64,000 nucleotides of DNA from Bin55 sp965220235. GTDB lineage: Bacteria; Pseudomonadota; Gammaproteobacteria; Pseudomonadales; Azotimanducaceae. The notes beneath the pieces are model-generated. The model searched no databases, was not told the origin of the DNA, and worked only from the letters and a program-made list of their open reading frames with translations. The DNA is taken from positions 2,666,001-2,730,000 of the forward strand of contig OZ244815.1 in the NCBI GenBank assembly GCA_965220235.1, given 5' to 3'. Positions 63,191 through 64,000 of this stretch are shown piece by piece (position 1 is the stretch's first letter; the number at the start of each line of letters is the position of its first letter). The position numbers and the translations under genes were made by a program.

Positions 63191-64000
63191 ATGTCGACCG
63201 CAGAAGAGTTCCGTCTCGAAACTAGAGCATGGCTAGAAGAAAACTGTCCTTCTGGTGCGCGAGGACCAGGACCAATCACCTCAGGTAGCTCGAAGGTCCC
63301 GCTCACCCACGAGGATACGAGGCTCTGGCTGGACCGAATGATCGAGAAAGGGTGGACCGCGCCAACATGGCCAACCGAATACGGTGGCGGCGGCTTGAAT
63401 ACCGACGAATACATGATTCTCATTCAAGAAATGCGACGTATCGGAGCACGTACCCCTCTCGCCGGCATGGGTACCTCGCTGATCGGACCGACGCTACTTG
63501 AATACGGCACCGACGAGCAAAAGCAACGTCACATTCCTCGTATCGTTCGAGCGGAAGTCGGCTGGTGTCAAGGCTACAGCGAACCCGGTGCTGGGTCGGA
63601 CCTTGCATCCCTTAGCACGCGAGCAGAAGATAAAGGTGATCACTTCCTCGTCAATGGCTCAAAAATCTGGACATCCGGCGCGCAATGGGCTGACTGGATA
63701 TTCGCGCTCGTGCGAACCGATCCGGACGTTCCTAAACACGAAGGAATCAGCTTTGTCCTAATGGATATGGCGCAAGAGGGTATTACCGTTAAACCAATTC
63801 GCTTGATTTCCGGCGAGTCACCTTTCTGTCAGACCTTCTTTGACAATGCAATCGCTCAAAAAGACGATTTGGTGGGCGAGCTCAATAAGGGGTGGACTGT
63901 TGGCAAGCGCCTTCTCCAGCATGAACGCGGGAGCATGGCGTCGCTTGTAGGCGGCGGTGCGACGCGTGACCAAGGGCCATCATTGACGCAGGAAGCAAAG
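63191..64000 (+). CDS. Acyl-CoA dehydrogenase, 3' end outside window
   Basis: 270 residues are visible from an ATG at 63191, and the frame is still open at the window end. The flavin-dependent acyl-CoA dehydrogenase N-terminal and middle domains are clear: RLWLDRMIEKGWTAPTWPTEYGGGG, GPTLLEYGTDEQKQRHIPRI, WCQGYSEPGAGSDLASLSTRA and VNGSKIWTSGAQWADWIFALVRTD. The C-terminal helical domain with the catalytic base lies beyond 64000. It probably desaturates a fatty acyl-CoA in beta-oxidation or a related route; chain specificity cannot be read from this part. Confidence 0.95.
   Translation, partial: MSTAEEFRLETRAWLEENCPSGARGPGPITSGSSKVPLTHEDTRLWLDRMIEKGWTAPTWPTEYGGGGLNTDEYMILIQEMRRIGARTPLAGMGTSLIGPTLLEYGTDEQKQRHIPRIVRAEVGWCQGYSEPGAGSDLASLSTRAEDKGDHFLVNGSKIWTSGAQWADWIFALVRTDPDVPKHEGISFVLMDMAQEGITVKPIRLISGESPFCQTFFDNAIAQKDDLVGELNKGWTVGKRLLQHERGSMASLVGGGATRDQGPSLTQEAK

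Overview
The window reads as chromosomal DNA of a free-living, probably marine or aquatic gammaproteobacterium. The evidence is gene content and order: zipA-ligA (normally following smc), a full System I cytochrome c maturation set (ccmABCD and ccmEFGHI), tesA/ybbA/ybbP, ttcA, a yheU-type gene, bolA, yaaA, acnA, lepB, a DUF1244 gene and lpxA. Start codons are often GTG or TTG, and genes overlap heavily. Three different phytanoyl-CoA-dioxygenase-like (PhyH) proteins occur in 64 kb. I could not assign a genus. No rRNA, tRNA or CRISPR array was seen.

Layout. 1-4265: the end of an endonuclease/phosphatase-fold gene, then ligA and zipA on the minus strand. 4266-14299: an accessory block inserted where zipA would normally follow smc. 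Its left end holds two nested transposase relics (mutator/IS256-type and IS21 istA-type) and a truncated fecR. Then come a decayed STN-domain gene, a large TonB-dependent receptor with a strong terminator, a visibly GC-rich pair (secreted SUMF1-fold protein; cytochrome c fused to a PQQ-type sugar dehydrogenase), an almost empty 0.7 kb, and a methyltransferase. 14300-26312: smc, ccmIHGFE, ccmDCBA and yheU on the minus strand, with a PhyH gene inserted on the opposite strand between ccmE and ccmD. ccmD is only 52 residues long and overlaps the PhyH stop.

26348-44358 is mostly housekeeping: ttcA, ybbP-ybbA with divergent tesA, trhO, bolA and a PP2C phosphatase; a 0.7 kb gap with two pairs of 22-bp-period repeats; yaaA, a secreted unknown, terC, DUF1244, lepB, prc, a TGS-less thrS and acnA. 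44853-48644 is accessory: a toxin/antitoxin-like nucleotidyltransferase pair, a secreted TIKI/ChaN-like protein and an orphan membrane protein.

48864-58406 is the most interesting part: eight tightly packed minus-strand genes that look like one operon. In transcription order they encode a LolA/LolB-fold periplasmic protein, two FtsX/LolC-type permeases, a LolD-type ATPase, an outer-membrane beta-barrel-like protein, a gamma-glutamyltransferase, a haem-motif protein with a Vgb-like beta-propeller, and a PhyH oxygenase. Together they could form an envelope export or lipid-trafficking machine coupled to periplasmic and cytoplasmic processing enzymes. Divergent from it is a PhyH-lpxA pair with overlapping stop and start, which again links PhyH to lipid chemistry. 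The window ends with an unusual Gfo/Idh/MocA-aldo/keto reductase fusion, a yedK-type SRAP gene and the start of an acyl-CoA dehydrogenase.
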